A DNA stretch of 64,000 nucleotides from Promethearchaeota archaeon (GTDB taxonomy: Archaea > Asgardarchaeota > Lokiarchaeia > Sigyniarchaeales > SOKP01). The notes beneath the pieces were generated by a model, which was given only the letters and a program-made list of their open reading frames with translations, ran no database searches and was not told the origin of the DNA. Position 1 is the first letter of the stretch. Each line of letters begins with the position of its first letter. This document shows positions 47,733 through 56,433 of the stretch, one piece after another. The position numbers and the translations under genes are program-made. Location: contig JAEOTR010000044.1 of the NCBI GenBank assembly GCA_016839705.1, positions 33,874 through 97,873 of the forward strand, given 5' to 3'.

Positions 47733-47888
47733 ATGGATAATGAAAAACATGAATTCCATATCTCTTTAGAGAAGGATGTATTCGATAAATTAGAATCTAT
47801 AAAGGATTATCACGGAATTAAGAATATCACTGAAATTATTAGATTTTTAATCACTAAAGAGTATAGAGAAGTTAAAAAATCCGAATAA
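47733..47888 (+). CDS. Ribbon-helix-helix-like small protein, 51 aa
   Basis: The protein has a short strand (HEFHISLEKD), a helix (VFDKLESIKDYHG), a turn and a second helix (NITEIIRFLITKEY). This is the size and order of a ribbon-helix-helix DNA-binding domain. It may be an autoregulator or a free-standing transcription factor. No toxin gene is adjacent; the next gene encodes a TPR protein 96 nt downstream. Confidence 0.6.
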   Translation: MDNEKHEFHISLEKDVFDKLESIKDYHGIKNITEIIRFLITKEYREVKKSE

Positions 47889-47984
47889 TTTCTCATGAAT
47901 CTTTAATCTCTACATTTTTATTAAGATTTTATTATCTTTAACCGTAGTAACAAATCCTAAATTCGAAAATTCATATAAGTAATT

Positions 47985-48737
47985 GTGAAGATTTTGACAG
48001 AACGGATTGAAGAACTTATTGAAAAGGCAAAAAAATTAGTTTACCAAGAAAATTTTAAAAAAGCTTTAGATATCCTTGAAAATTTATATAAAAATAACCC
48101 TCATTCTGAGGAGGTTAAAGAAAGTCTTATAAAAGCTTTACTCTCTTTTGGAGGATATCTTAATGACGAGTATACTTTACAATATCATGAATCAAAAGAA
48201 ATATTTGAAAGAGTTATACAAATTGATCCTGACAATTATAGAGCTCATTATAACCTTGGGATTGCTAATTTTAATTTAGAAAATATAGAACAAGCGAAAC
48301 AATGCTATGAGGAAGCGATTAAAATTAAACCAGACTATAAATATTGCTTTTATAATCTTGGTTTAATTTATGAAAGTGAGGGAAATCTACAAGAAGCTTT
48401 AAAATATTATGAGATTGCTTTAGAAATAGACTCAAATTTTCTCTACGCTTACAATGCGAGAAATCATATTCTGGCAGATTTAGAAAATTTGAAAAATAGG
48501 GATGTAAATGAAAAGAAACACCAAAAGTTAGAGCAATTGCAATCATTACTCGAGATGTCAAAACGTATAAAAATAGAGATGATTCAAACTCTATTAAATA
48601 TAGATAAGGAAAAATTGTTGAACTTACTTATTATTTGGGGGAAGAAATACCAGTTTGAGATTGATGGTGACTATTTAATCATCATTAAAGAAGAGATACC
48701 ACACTTAATAAAATCTCTTGAAGAGATGGACATTTAG
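47985..48737 (+). CDS. TPR-repeat protein, 250 aa
   Basis: Clear tetratricopeptide repeats follow an N-terminal helix pair: YRAHYNLGIANFNLENIEQA, CFYNLGLIYESEGNLQEA and FLYAYNARNHI. After residue 170 comes a coiled stretch and a small winged-helix-like end (LNIDKEKLLNLLIIWG, then FEIDGDYLIII). It probably mediates protein contacts in the cytosol. The start is GTG 47985. It may share a transcript with the upstream RHH-like gene. Confidence 0.8.
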   Translation: MKILTERIEELIEKAKKLVYQENFKKALDILENLYKNNPHSEEVKESLIKALLSFGGYLNDEYTLQYHESKEIFERVIQIDPDNYRAHYNLGIANFNLENIEQAKQCYEEAIKIKPDYKYCFYNLGLIYESEGNLQEALKYYEIALEIDSNFLYAYNARNHILADLENLKNRDVNEKKHQKLEQLQSLLEMSKRIKIEMIQTLLNIDKEKLLNLLIIWGKKYQFEIDGDYLIIIKEEIPHLIKSLEEMDI

Positions 48738-48780
48738 GATAGGTAAAAACTTAAAGTACCTAATAAATTTTAAATAAAAA

Positions 48781-48906
48781 TTAACTCTTTATCAATCTAT
48801 TATGGATACTATAACAAATTATGACTACGATAAGTATAACTATACCCCCTATGATATACGGTAAAAGGTTGGTAAGTAATTCTGCGATAGGGTCTGACTG
48901 AAACAT
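48781..48906 (-). CDS. Small single-span membrane protein, 41 aa
   Basis: A complete ATG-to-TAA frame. It has a short polar N-terminus (MFQSDPIAELLTNLLP), one strongly hydrophobic helix (YIIGGIVILIVVIICYSI) and a basic end (HNRLIKS). A TATA-like TTTAATATA lies just upstream. It is too short for family assignment. The hydrophobic block and flanking charges make it a credible membrane microprotein. Confidence 0.5.
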   Translation of the reverse strand: MFQSDPIAELLTNLLPYIIGGIVILIVVIICYSIHNRLIKS

Positions 48907-49048
48907 AGAAAAATTATATTAAAAGTTTTAAAGATTTAAAATAACTCGTAATATTTAAAATTTAACTATTGTTTTAATAAGAAAATTAAATGAGAGGGGA
49001 ACATCGAAAAAGAATAAAGAAAAAAAAATAGATATAGTTTTATATTTC

Positions 49049-49287
49049 TTATCTTTCTAATTGAAAATTGACTTGGACGCGAACGCGATAGATAAGCTTA
49101 TCAACATCTTCTTTGACTTTAACGTCGGATTCAATTATTTGAATATTTCGAATTCCACGTAAAGTCTTTTTGGCTTCTAAATATGCGTTTTTAGTCGAAT
49201 AATACGTGAATGTTGTTATTCTTTGACCGCATCAGCCCAATTTTTTTCACTCGTAGCAACGAGTTGGATTGATTTATAAACTGGTAT
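49049..49287 (-). CDS. Dodecin-family gene interrupted by a 32-nt insert (candidate intron, else pseudogene), ATA start
   Basis: From 49287 the frame reads IPVYKSIQLVATSEKNWADAVK and would then stop. A second frame resumes with NAYLEAKKTLRGIRNIQ and ends VRVQVNFQLER at 49049. Deleting 32 nt joins them into a 68-aa dodecin, the exact family length, aligned without gaps (W-x-DAVKNA...KTLR). Dodecins are small dodecameric flavin-storage proteins. Here the flavin-stacking Trp after TLRxIR is Asn, so flavin binding is doubtful. The Met position is ATA, 6 nt after AGGTGA. Either the insert is spliced and ATA is used as start, or the gene is dead. Coding quality on both sides of the insert argues against long-term decay. 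Confidence 0.7.
49191..49222 (-). other. 32-nt insert in dodecin frame with bulge-helix-bulge-like structure
   Basis: Reading the minus strand, GAATAA (49221-49216) pairs with TTATTC (49202-49197) around a 13-nt loop. GGTC/GACT pairs outside it, separated by a 3-nt AAA bulge on the 5' side and an A-rich bulge on the 3' side. ATGC/GCAT closes the structure. Cutting after the second A of each bulge removes exactly 32 nt and restores the dodecin frame. This is the geometry used by archaeal splicing endonuclease, apart from a 3' bulge of six rather than three. Confidence 0.45.
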
Positions 49288-49293
49288 TTTATT

Positions 49294-49299
49294 TCACCT
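49294..49299 (-). promoter_or_regulatory. Shine-Dalgarno AGGTGA of the dodecin gene
   Basis: AGGTGA lies 6 nt before the ATA codon (49287-49285) that occupies the conserved Met position. The TGA within it closes the frame upstream, and no ATG, GTG or TTG is available in phase. Upstream sequence to 49477 is AT-rich leader with a TATA-like element near 49370 and no gene. Confidence 0.5.
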
Positions 49300-49477
49300 T
49301 TTTTTTAATATTTTTATTAATTAATGTGTTTTATTTAGCAAGTTTATTTGTTATAGGGTAGTATTTAAATATATCTCAGAAAGGTCATTTTCCTTATGAA
49401 TATAATATGAAAACAAGAAAAGAACCAAAAAAAAAATGAATAAAAAATATTAAAATTTTTATCTCTTAATTATAAGC

Positions 49478-50764
49478 TTAGGCATCAAGATTTTCAATTA
49501 AGGTTGCGATACCTTGACCGCCGCCGACACATGCGTTCGCAATACCATATTTAGCTTTTTTATCTTTTAATATTCGAGCAAGCGTTCCGGGGAGTCTTAC
49601 CATTGTAGCACCTAAAGGATGACCAATCGCAGAAGCCCCTCCCATAACATTAACTTTTTCTTCAGAAATATTAAAGTGTTTCATACAGTTTAAAGTAACA
49701 ATACAGAATGCTTCATTAATTTCCCAGTAATCAATATCATCAGCAGTTAAACCTGCATGTTTTAAAGCCATCTCAGAAGCAGGTACAGGACCACGTCCCA
49801 TAACTGTTGGATCTACTCCTGCATACCCAATAGAAACAATTCTTGCCATAGGTTCAAGACCTCTCTTTTTTGCTTCCTCAGCCTCCATTAATACGCATGC
49901 TGTTGCACCAGCATTTAATGGTGAGGAATTTCCTGCGGTAATAACTCCTTCTAAAGTGCCTTCTCTCTTTTCATAGCCATCCTTTCCACCATTCTTTTCT
50001 AAATAAAATGCTCTTGATAATCTGCGTAAACCACCTACTCCTTCTAAAGTAGATTTTCTCGCGGCCATATCCCTATCAACCATCATCTTTTCTTCGACAT
50101 TTCCTTCAACATGACCTTCGATAGGAATAATTTCACCATTAAACCATCCCTTTTCAGTATTATCTACAGTTAAATTGTGAGAACGTGCCCCAAGTTTGTC
50201 TAGATCCTCTTTTGTAAAATTAGGTATTTCTTGTTCATAAAGCTTCTGTGCGGTTTGAATCATATTACTTGTAACCATAAAATCGTGTTTTGGTCGATAC
50301 CATTCGCTGTTTTTATCTATCATTTTTAAATTTGGTGTGATTTTGTCATTCTGCATACCTACTCTCGTCATATGCTCCATACCTGTTGATAATACACATT
50401 TGCTAAATCCTGTCATAATCTCCATTATACCAACGTGCATCCCTGCACCAGCGCTCCCACACTGCTTATCAATAAACATCGCTGAAGTTTTAAAAGGAAA
50501 GTCAGCTAAAAATGCAGCAACTCTTCCACCATATTCCCAATTCTCCCCAACACCCATCGCAGAGCCAACTGTTAATTCATCAATATCTTCTTTTGTAATC
50601 CCTTTATCTGCAAGTTTGTGATCGAAGAATTTCATTAATAACGTAGCGAGTAGCTCATCTCCTCGGATCTCACCAAATACATCTCTTTCAGGTTGTCGTG
50701 GTCTGGATCGTGAAAATGCTGTTCGAGCATAATCTATCATCCATACTTCTTTTAAACTTTTCAT
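49478..50764 (-). CDS. Thiolase (acetyl-CoA C-acyltransferase)
   Basis: A thiolase-fold enzyme of 428 aa. The nucleophile is Cys102 in DKQCGSAGAGMH. The other active-site blocks are NEAFC (oxyanion region, with Cys in place of the usual Ala), GGASAIGHPLGATMVR (catalytic His) and ACVGGGQGIA (acid-base Cys). It condenses or cleaves acyl-CoA; direction and chain length are not readable. It lacks the DUF35/HMG-CoA synthase neighbours of the archaeal mevalonate thiolase, so a role in fatty-acid-like beta-oxidation or acetoacetyl-CoA formation is equally possible. The start ATG has an AAGGGAT ribosome site. Confidence 0.92.
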   Translation of the reverse strand: MKSLKEVWMIDYARTAFSRSRPRQPERDVFGEIRGDELLATLLMKFFDHKLADKGITKEDIDELTVGSAMGVGENWEYGGRVAAFLADFPFKTSAMFIDKQCGSAGAGMHVGIMEIMTGFSKCVLSTGMEHMTRVGMQNDKITPNLKMIDKNSEWYRPKHDFMVTSNMIQTAQKLYEQEIPNFTKEDLDKLGARSHNLTVDNTEKGWFNGEIIPIEGHVEGNVEEKMMVDRDMAARKSTLEGVGGLRRLSRAFYLEKNGGKDGYEKREGTLEGVITAGNSSPLNAGATACVLMEAEEAKKRGLEPMARIVSIGYAGVDPTVMGRGPVPASEMALKHAGLTADDIDYWEINEAFCIVTLNCMKHFNISEEKVNVMGGASAIGHPLGATMVRLPGTLARILKDKKAKYGIANACVGGGQGIATLIENLDA

Positions 50765-50972
50765 TTTTATCCCTTTATAATTTAGAAATTTTATATATCC
50801 TTTTTTAAGTATAAATTTTTGATATTATTTGATGGAAGTTAAAAAAAATATTAAACTTTTTGATAAAGGAAGAGATTTTTTTCATATGTGAAATTTTTCT
50901 TTTCGAAAATTTTACGACAGCTATTAAGTTACTATTAGAATTATTTTTATTCATAGGAATTTTAGTTAAAAT

Positions 50973-51392
50973 ATGCCTAAACCAAACGTGGACAGTGATG
51001 AAAAATCTCTAATATCAATAATCGCTGGAAGCACTTCAGACAAAGTAGTATACAAGAAAACTGAAGAGATTTTAAATGAAAATAACATTAAATATGATCT
51101 TCAAATACTCTCGGCACATCGAAATCCAAAAGAATTGGATGAATATATTGATAATTGCGACTCTTTAATTTATATTGCTGTTGCAGGACTGTCTGCTGCT
51201 TTGCCAGGTGTTATTGCTTCAAAAACAGATAAACCAGTTATTGGCGTTCCCGTAAGTGCTAAGCTAGGAGGCCTAGATGCATTATTATCAATTGTACAAA
51301 TGCCTCCTGGAGTTCCTGTCGCTAGTGTCGGCATAGATAGGGGTGAAAACGCAGCATATTTGGCTATCAGAATACTGAATTTAATGAAATAA
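50973..51392 (+). CDS. purE: PurE, N5-carboxyaminoimidazole ribonucleotide mutase-type
   Basis: This enzyme acts in de novo purine synthesis at the AIR carboxylation step. The signatures are IIAGSTSDK (phosphate loop), LSAHRNP (catalytic His), [12 protein letters not shown], and [21 protein letters not shown]. The length of 139 aa is slightly short but contains the whole core. No PurK is in the window. It lies 21 nt upstream of rpiA in the same direction, an operon joining ribose phosphate and purine supply. Confidence 0.93.
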   Translation: MPKPNVDSDEKSLISIIAGSTSDKVVYKKTEEILNENNIKYDLQILSAHRNPKELDEYIDNCDSLIYIAVAGLSAALPGVIASKTDKPVIGVPVSAKLGGLDALLSIVQMPPGVPVASVGIDRGENAAYLAIRILNLMK

Positions 51393-51413
51393 TATAATAA
51401 ACTAGGAATATTT

Positions 51414-52136
51414 ATGAGTGAAAATCTGATTGAGGAAGGAAAAAAAAATGCGGCATACAAAGCTGTTGAAGAAAATGTTAAAATGGGTATGGTCTTAGGA
51501 ATAGGGAGTGGTTCTACAGTAATTTATGCTGTAGAAAGAATAGCTGAACTAAATAAAAAACAAAATCTAAAATTAAAATGTATACCCACTTCTTTTCAAT
51601 CATATCAACTTATAGTTGAGAATGATTTGACATTAGTTTCCCTAGATCAATATCCAGAATTAGATCTTGATATTGATGGGGCAGATGAAATAGATAAAAA
51701 TTTAAATTTGATTAAGGGTGGTGGAGGATGTATGGTTCAAGAGAAAATTATTGCTTCAAATTCCAAAGAGTTCGTTATTGTCGCAGATTTTAGAAAGAAT
51801 TCAGATGTCTTAGGTGTAAGTTGGAAAAAGGGAGTTCCAATTGAAGTTATACCGATTTCTTACGTTCCAATAATGAAAAAATTAGAAAAATTAGGTGGAA
51901 CTCCAGTACTCCGAATGGCTCAAGCAAAAGCTGGTCCATTAGTTTCTGATAATGGCAATTTCATTATTGATGTAGATTTCGGGGAAATAAAGGATCCATC
52001 TGGATTAAACTTGAAGATCTTAACTATTCCAGGAGTCGTTGATACAGGATTATTTGTTGATATGACTTCTAAAGCATATATAGGATTAGAAGATGGAAAT
52101 GTGAGAACTCTTACAAAAAAAAGATTTAGGCTGTGA
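51414..52136 (+). CDS. rpiA: Ribose-5-phosphate isomerase A
   Basis: RpiA interconverts ribose-5-phosphate and ribulose-5-phosphate. Visible motifs are GIGSGSTV (phosphate binding), DIDGADEID (catalytic acids), LIKGGGGCMVQEKIIA (catalytic Lys region) and the C-terminal PGVVDTGLF. The length of 240 aa is typical. The start is ATG 51414 with an AGGA ribosome site. It is downstream of purE and probably co-transcribed. It ends 12 nt before the convergent protease gene. Confidence 0.96.
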   Translation: MSENLIEEGKKNAAYKAVEENVKMGMVLGIGSGSTVIYAVERIAELNKKQNLKLKCIPTSFQSYQLIVENDLTLVSLDQYPELDLDIDGADEIDKNLNLIKGGGGCMVQEKIIASNSKEFVIVADFRKNSDVLGVSWKKGVPIEVIPISYVPIMKKLEKLGGTPVLRMAQAKAGPLVSDNGNFIIDVDFGEIKDPSGLNLKILTIPGVVDTGLFVDMTSKAYIGLEDGNVRTLTKKRFRL

Positions 52137-52148
52137 AGATAAATAACT

Positions 52149-55100
52149 CTATTCTTCGTGATTAAACATAATAGATTCCCCACAACTTGGACAAAATTTC
52201 TTAGGTGCCCTTATAAGAAATCCACAGAAAGGACAGTATATTGATGTACCTGATGGATCTAATGGTTCAGGTGTTAAGTATTCTTCTTCTTGGGAGTCAT
52301 AAGAGGATTCATAATAATAATCTTGATATTCTGGTTGAGTGAGTGTAAGTCTGGGAGATCTCTTCCGTCTTTTATAATAAAGTAACGTACTTACAATTCC
52401 AACAACAGCAACTATCCCTATTATCACAAATATAATCAAAGAAAAATCAAAAGAATTCCCTCTGATATGCAATACAATAATAAAATCATCCCAACCTCCT
52501 TCACTATCATATACAGTAATGAGTAAAACCCCTAAATATCCTTGATTAGTTATAAAATCAAAACCTGCAGCTGTAGGTACTGTTTTAGTACCTTCTAATG
52601 TATTGTAATCAAATGAATTTGGTACCGTGAAGAATCCCTCATATCGTTCTGAAAGAATTTGATAGCTCAATTCAGCAACTTCAATTGTTCTTGGAATAAT
52701 GAAGATCAGAAACCCATCATCTGTAACTGAAGCCATAAACATGTTAACAAACACTCTCATATTAGATTTGCTATCCTCATAGTTTACTGAATCTTGTACA
52801 TCTATTAAAAAGTTAAAAGTGGAGCCTTGAGTGGTGGTATATGCCAATGATCCTTCATCACTTTCAGTTTCCTCAAAGGCAATATCAAAATTGCCCCCAA
52901 AACTGAAAAATGAACTCTCTTCTAATATCTCGGGAGGATTATTTTCTATTTGGAATGTGTGTCTTGGTGAATGTGGGTTAGTATAATTGTCATTTGAAGG
53001 TATAATATAAAATATAGCATAACCGGAGGGATCATTGGTTTGTGGATCAAATGTGTTTTTATACTCATTTAAGGTATCATAACTGAAGTTTAGAGTTTTA
53101 TTTACAGATTTCTCTGAATTAAAGAAAGAAAATGAATAGATTGAAAGAAATGCATCAATACTATCATTGGTTGGTTTATCAATATTAGCAATTAAATCAA
53201 CAGTCTCGGTGTTAGCTCTTGTAATAGATAATTTGCTGGATGTTATGTTATTAATTATTGGAACTTTTGAATTGTTATAATACAACAATTTTGAGGTTTT
53301 AATATATGAATTGGATCCAATGGTTAAATTTACTGTAAACGAATATGGGATATTGTTTGGATTGGGTAAATTATAACTATAGTTAAAGTAAATCCCATTA
53401 TTTGAGAGAGTGTCATTGATGATAATTACATCTGCAAAAGCTTCATTTTCAATTTTAATATCTAAAGTGTCATAACTAGTTATTGGAGTTTCAGAAACTT
53501 TATCTTTGATAAAAATTGTGAGATTGATTTGAGAATTTGAAGTGCGTTCTAACCCAAGATCTATATTAATTGATACATCCTCTTCAGGTAAGAGATATTC
53601 TAAACTATTTTTCAATAAGTTAAAATGATCCTGAGAAAAACTCAAAGATGTGTATGAATTATATGCCCAGTGAAAATCTCCAAAAGCTAGAACGTTTCCC
53701 TTTCCTAGTTGAGTTCCGTTATGCATGGCCACAACCGTTTTCCCATTTTTAGATGCAATTGATTCTGAATTATTTGAGACGGTAAAAGTATTCCCGTAAA
53801 GCCACTGAAATTTGCCTACATTGTTGAAAATTGAGATATTATTAAAATCTGTAATACTTTGGGAACTAACAATTGTGCTCCATCCCAACCAATTATCATT
53901 CATTAGGTTTTCTTCATTAATTTGGATGTCAACTTCTAAATGTGTAAATAATTGATTGATATTATCAATCACCATATCTTGATATCGAGTACCAAAGAAT
54001 AGCAAATTTCCGCCACTATCAAAATAATCTTTCAAGCTGTTTATTTCCAATGGGCTATAGGGTAGTATAGGAGTCTGTAACAAAATTAAATCATATTGTG
54101 CTAATCTTTCCTCCGTTAATATCGAATTGTCCGTATCTTTATTATAATCTGGTGTCCAATTCTCCATATCGTAATCAATTGATATATTCAAATCATAGAT
54201 GTCACTCATAGCTTCATAAAAGCCCATTTGGTTAAAAGAGACTTCAGGAAACCAATCATTTAACCCATGAAAAGAATCCATTAATATACGATATTCAGGT
54301 AAAGCAAGATCTAAATGGATATTAACCGTATCATATATTTTCCCCCCAATGGTTAGGTTAAGCTGAATATCCCTCGTACCAGAGATTGCATCTTTCTGAA
54401 CTTCAATATCTAATTCTATAAAACCTATCCCCGATTCAGAAAATACTATTGATGATTTATCTAACTTAAGAGATATTTCTTGAGAATTGTTCGGTATATT
54501 AATATCATAGGTATTTGCCATACCAGAAATAACTGTTAAATTAAATTTTTGACGATCTCCTGGAAAACGAATTAAATCATAAGGTTTTACAGGCAAAGTA
54601 TCAGGAAATATTTTTGCTGTATCATTATAATCAGGTGATAGGTTATTTAAATAATCTAACGAAGCCGAAACATTGATCAATCCCGCCCCAGACTTGAGAA
54701 TATCACCCTCATTCTCATCTAAAAGTTTTCTGGTACCTTCTAAAAGAGCTATTCTGGCAGTTTCAGGCGTTAAATAAGGATAAGCCTCTTTTAAAATTGC
54801 TAAAGCGCCTGATACTATAGGAGTGGACATACTTGTCCCACTTAAAGGGATATAATCGGCATCACCCGAAAAATCGAAATAATTTCCCACTAACCTCTCT
54901 TCTTTAGAGATGGATGAATCTTTTGCTTCTGTTGAAATTATATTCACCCCCGGAGCAACTACATCAGGATAGCCTAAATATCCAAAAGTTGGGCCCCAAC
55001 TACTAAACGAAGCTAAATTGTTATTACTATCACTTGCCCCCACCGAGATTACATCAATCCCAGACGCAGGCGTAGAGCCTGTGAAATAATCTGGTCCATC

Positions 55101-56135
55101 ATTTCCTGCTGCTGCTACAAAAATAACACCATAGGTATCTTTTGCATTTGATATCGCATCAGTTATTAAATCACTTATATATGGAAACCCTCCACCGAAA
55201 CTCATTGAAACAATATCTGCCCCAGCGGTTATAGAACTCCATTCAATAGCGCTAATAATATCAACATCTTCCAAACCACTGGCATTTCCAGCCCTTGCAT
55301 TAATTAAAGAAACACCTGGAGCAATACCTCGATATTTTCCATCAGAGCCTGTTCCATCCCCTCCAATTATTCCTGCAACGTGAGTTCCATGTCCTACATC
55401 ATCATTATAATCCATTGCAGTTTCATTTTCATATATAACGAAATTTTGGTTTTCTATAACGTTTAATGCAGGGTGATCGTAAATACCTGTATCTATAACA
55501 GCAACTTTTACACCTGATCCATCATAAGGTAAACTTTCTGCTCCCACTGCCGCTAACCACCAATTTGAATAAGAATCTATGTTTAAAGCATTCAGTTGGA
55601 GTGAATCATCGATAATATAAGGACTTTCGAAAACTTCTGATTTGTAAATTTTTTTAATTTCTTGTATTCCCTCCAAAATATCTTGTTTCAGAATCAATTC
55701 TGCGGGAGATATTGTAATGTAAGTTCCAGAAATAATATCATAATTGTCAATAATTTTGTAGTTTTCAAACATCGAGCTTATAATCTCAATTCTCTTTTCT
55801 TTATTTATATCTTCTTCGAAAAGTAGGATAACTTTCATATAATCTTGGTCATTATTGGATAGATTGTCTAATTTTTGTAGAGAGTTTCTAAGATTATCAT
55901 TAAAAACAGACTTAGAATTATCGGTTAAAGAATTTGATTTATATTGGTCTGAATTTGCTTCATTAGGAAGAAAATGATTTGAATAATCAATTTTGTTAAC
56001 ATCCAATTGATTCATTCTTGAAAAATTTGTATTTATTTCACCCAATCCTAAAAGTGGGAAAAATTGAAACGATATAAAAGCAACAACAATAATTAGAAAA
56101 AAGAGATTCTTTCTAGATTTTCTCATAGATAACAC
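52149..56135 (-). CDS. Subtilisin-like (S8) surface protease with TM anchor and cytosolic zinc ribbon
   Basis: A 1328-aa secreted, anchored protease. A signal peptide (about 8-30) is followed by an I9-like propeptide (about 95-170). The S8 catalytic domain has Asp in VAVIDTGIYD (about 215), His in GHGTHVAGI (about 249), the oxyanion Asn region AAAGND and Ser in GTSMSTPIVSG (about 435). Next come a domain resembling a glutamine-amidotransferase/ThuA-like fold and several beta-sandwich domains. One membrane helix lies at about 1233-1258. Unusually the cytosolic end carries a zinc ribbon (YCPFCGFLI and FCPSCGESI). It probably digests external proteins for growth. The catalytic triad is complete. 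Confidence 0.93.
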   Translation of the reverse strand: MLSMRKSRKNLFFLIIVVAFISFQFFPLLGLGEINTNFSRMNQLDVNKIDYSNHFLPNEANSDQYKSNSLTDNSKSVFNDNLRNSLQKLDNLSNNDQDYMKVILLFEEDINKEKRIEIISSMFENYKIIDNYDIISGTYITISPAELILKQDILEGIQEIKKIYKSEVFESPYIIDDSLQLNALNIDSYSNWWLAAVGAESLPYDGSGVKVAVIDTGIYDHPALNVIENQNFVIYENETAMDYNDDVGHGTHVAGIIGGDGTGSDGKYRGIAPGVSLINARAGNASGLEDVDIISAIEWSSITAGADIVSMSFGGGFPYISDLITDAISNAKDTYGVIFVAAAGNDGPDYFTGSTPASGIDVISVGASDSNNNLASFSSWGPTFGYLGYPDVVAPGVNIISTEAKDSSISKEERLVGNYFDFSGDADYIPLSGTSMSTPIVSGALAILKEAYPYLTPETARIALLEGTRKLLDENEGDILKSGAGLINVSASLDYLNNLSPDYNDTAKIFPDTLPVKPYDLIRFPGDRQKFNLTVISGMANTYDINIPNNSQEISLKLDKSSIVFSESGIGFIELDIEVQKDAISGTRDIQLNLTIGGKIYDTVNIHLDLALPEYRILMDSFHGLNDWFPEVSFNQMGFYEAMSDIYDLNISIDYDMENWTPDYNKDTDNSILTEERLAQYDLILLQTPILPYSPLEINSLKDYFDSGGNLLFFGTRYQDMVIDNINQLFTHLEVDIQINEENLMNDNWLGWSTIVSSQSITDFNNISIFNNVGKFQWLYGNTFTVSNNSESIASKNGKTVVAMHNGTQLGKGNVLAFGDFHWAYNSYTSLSFSQDHFNLLKNSLEYLLPEEDVSINIDLGLERTSNSQINLTIFIKDKVSETPITSYDTLDIKIENEAFADVIIINDTLSNNGIYFNYSYNLPNPNNIPYSFTVNLTIGSNSYIKTSKLLYYNNSKVPIINNITSSKLSITRANTETVDLIANIDKPTNDSIDAFLSIYSFSFFNSEKSVNKTLNFSYDTLNEYKNTFDPQTNDPSGYAIFYIIPSNDNYTNPHSPRHTFQIENNPPEILEESSFFSFGGNFDIAFEETESDEGSLAYTTTQGSTFNFLIDVQDSVNYEDSKSNMRVFVNMFMASVTDDGFLIFIIPRTIEVAELSYQILSERYEGFFTVPNSFDYNTLEGTKTVPTAAGFDFITNQGYLGVLLITVYDSEGGWDDFIIVLHIRGNSFDFSLIIFVIIGIVAVVGIVSTLLYYKRRKRSPRLTLTQPEYQDYYYESSYDSQEEEYLTPEPLDPSGTSIYCPFCGFLIRAPKKFCPSCGESIMFNHEE

Positions 56136-56337
56136 AAAATAAAGTAGGTATTTAATATTTCTTTTAATAACCTAAAAAAGTAAAAGGTTAAAAAATTATA
56201 GATTCTACAAAACTAGAGTTATTCGTTTATGGTTTATTAATAACCTAAACAGTCGTAGAATTATCCAAAAGCATGTTCACTATTATAAGATAGACTTTTT
56301 GATTACTTGGACTATTCCACATTATTGAACAGGTTTA

Positions 56338-56353
56338 GAACATAGGAATGTTC
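56338..56353. promoter_or_regulatory. Inverted repeat GAACAT-N4-ATGTTC, possible operator
   Basis: A 6-bp inverted repeat about 80 nt before the first Fe-S gene, with further half-sites at 56273-56278 (ATGTTC) and 56327-56331 (GAACA). It lies upstream of a TATA-like AATTTTTATA near 56393. The same half-site forms the palindrome at 30946-30957. Confidence 0.3.
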
Positions 56354-56433
56354 ATTCTCCATTTTCAAATTAAAGATAAAGGATTATGCTCAAAATTTTT
56401 ATAGAACAGTAATTTAAGTAAAATTGATTAAAT

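Noticed and set aside
50337..50621. 94-codon open frame on the plus strand opposite the thiolase gene
   Set aside because: It lies wholly antisense to a gene with complete catalytic motifs and has no recognisable protein pattern.
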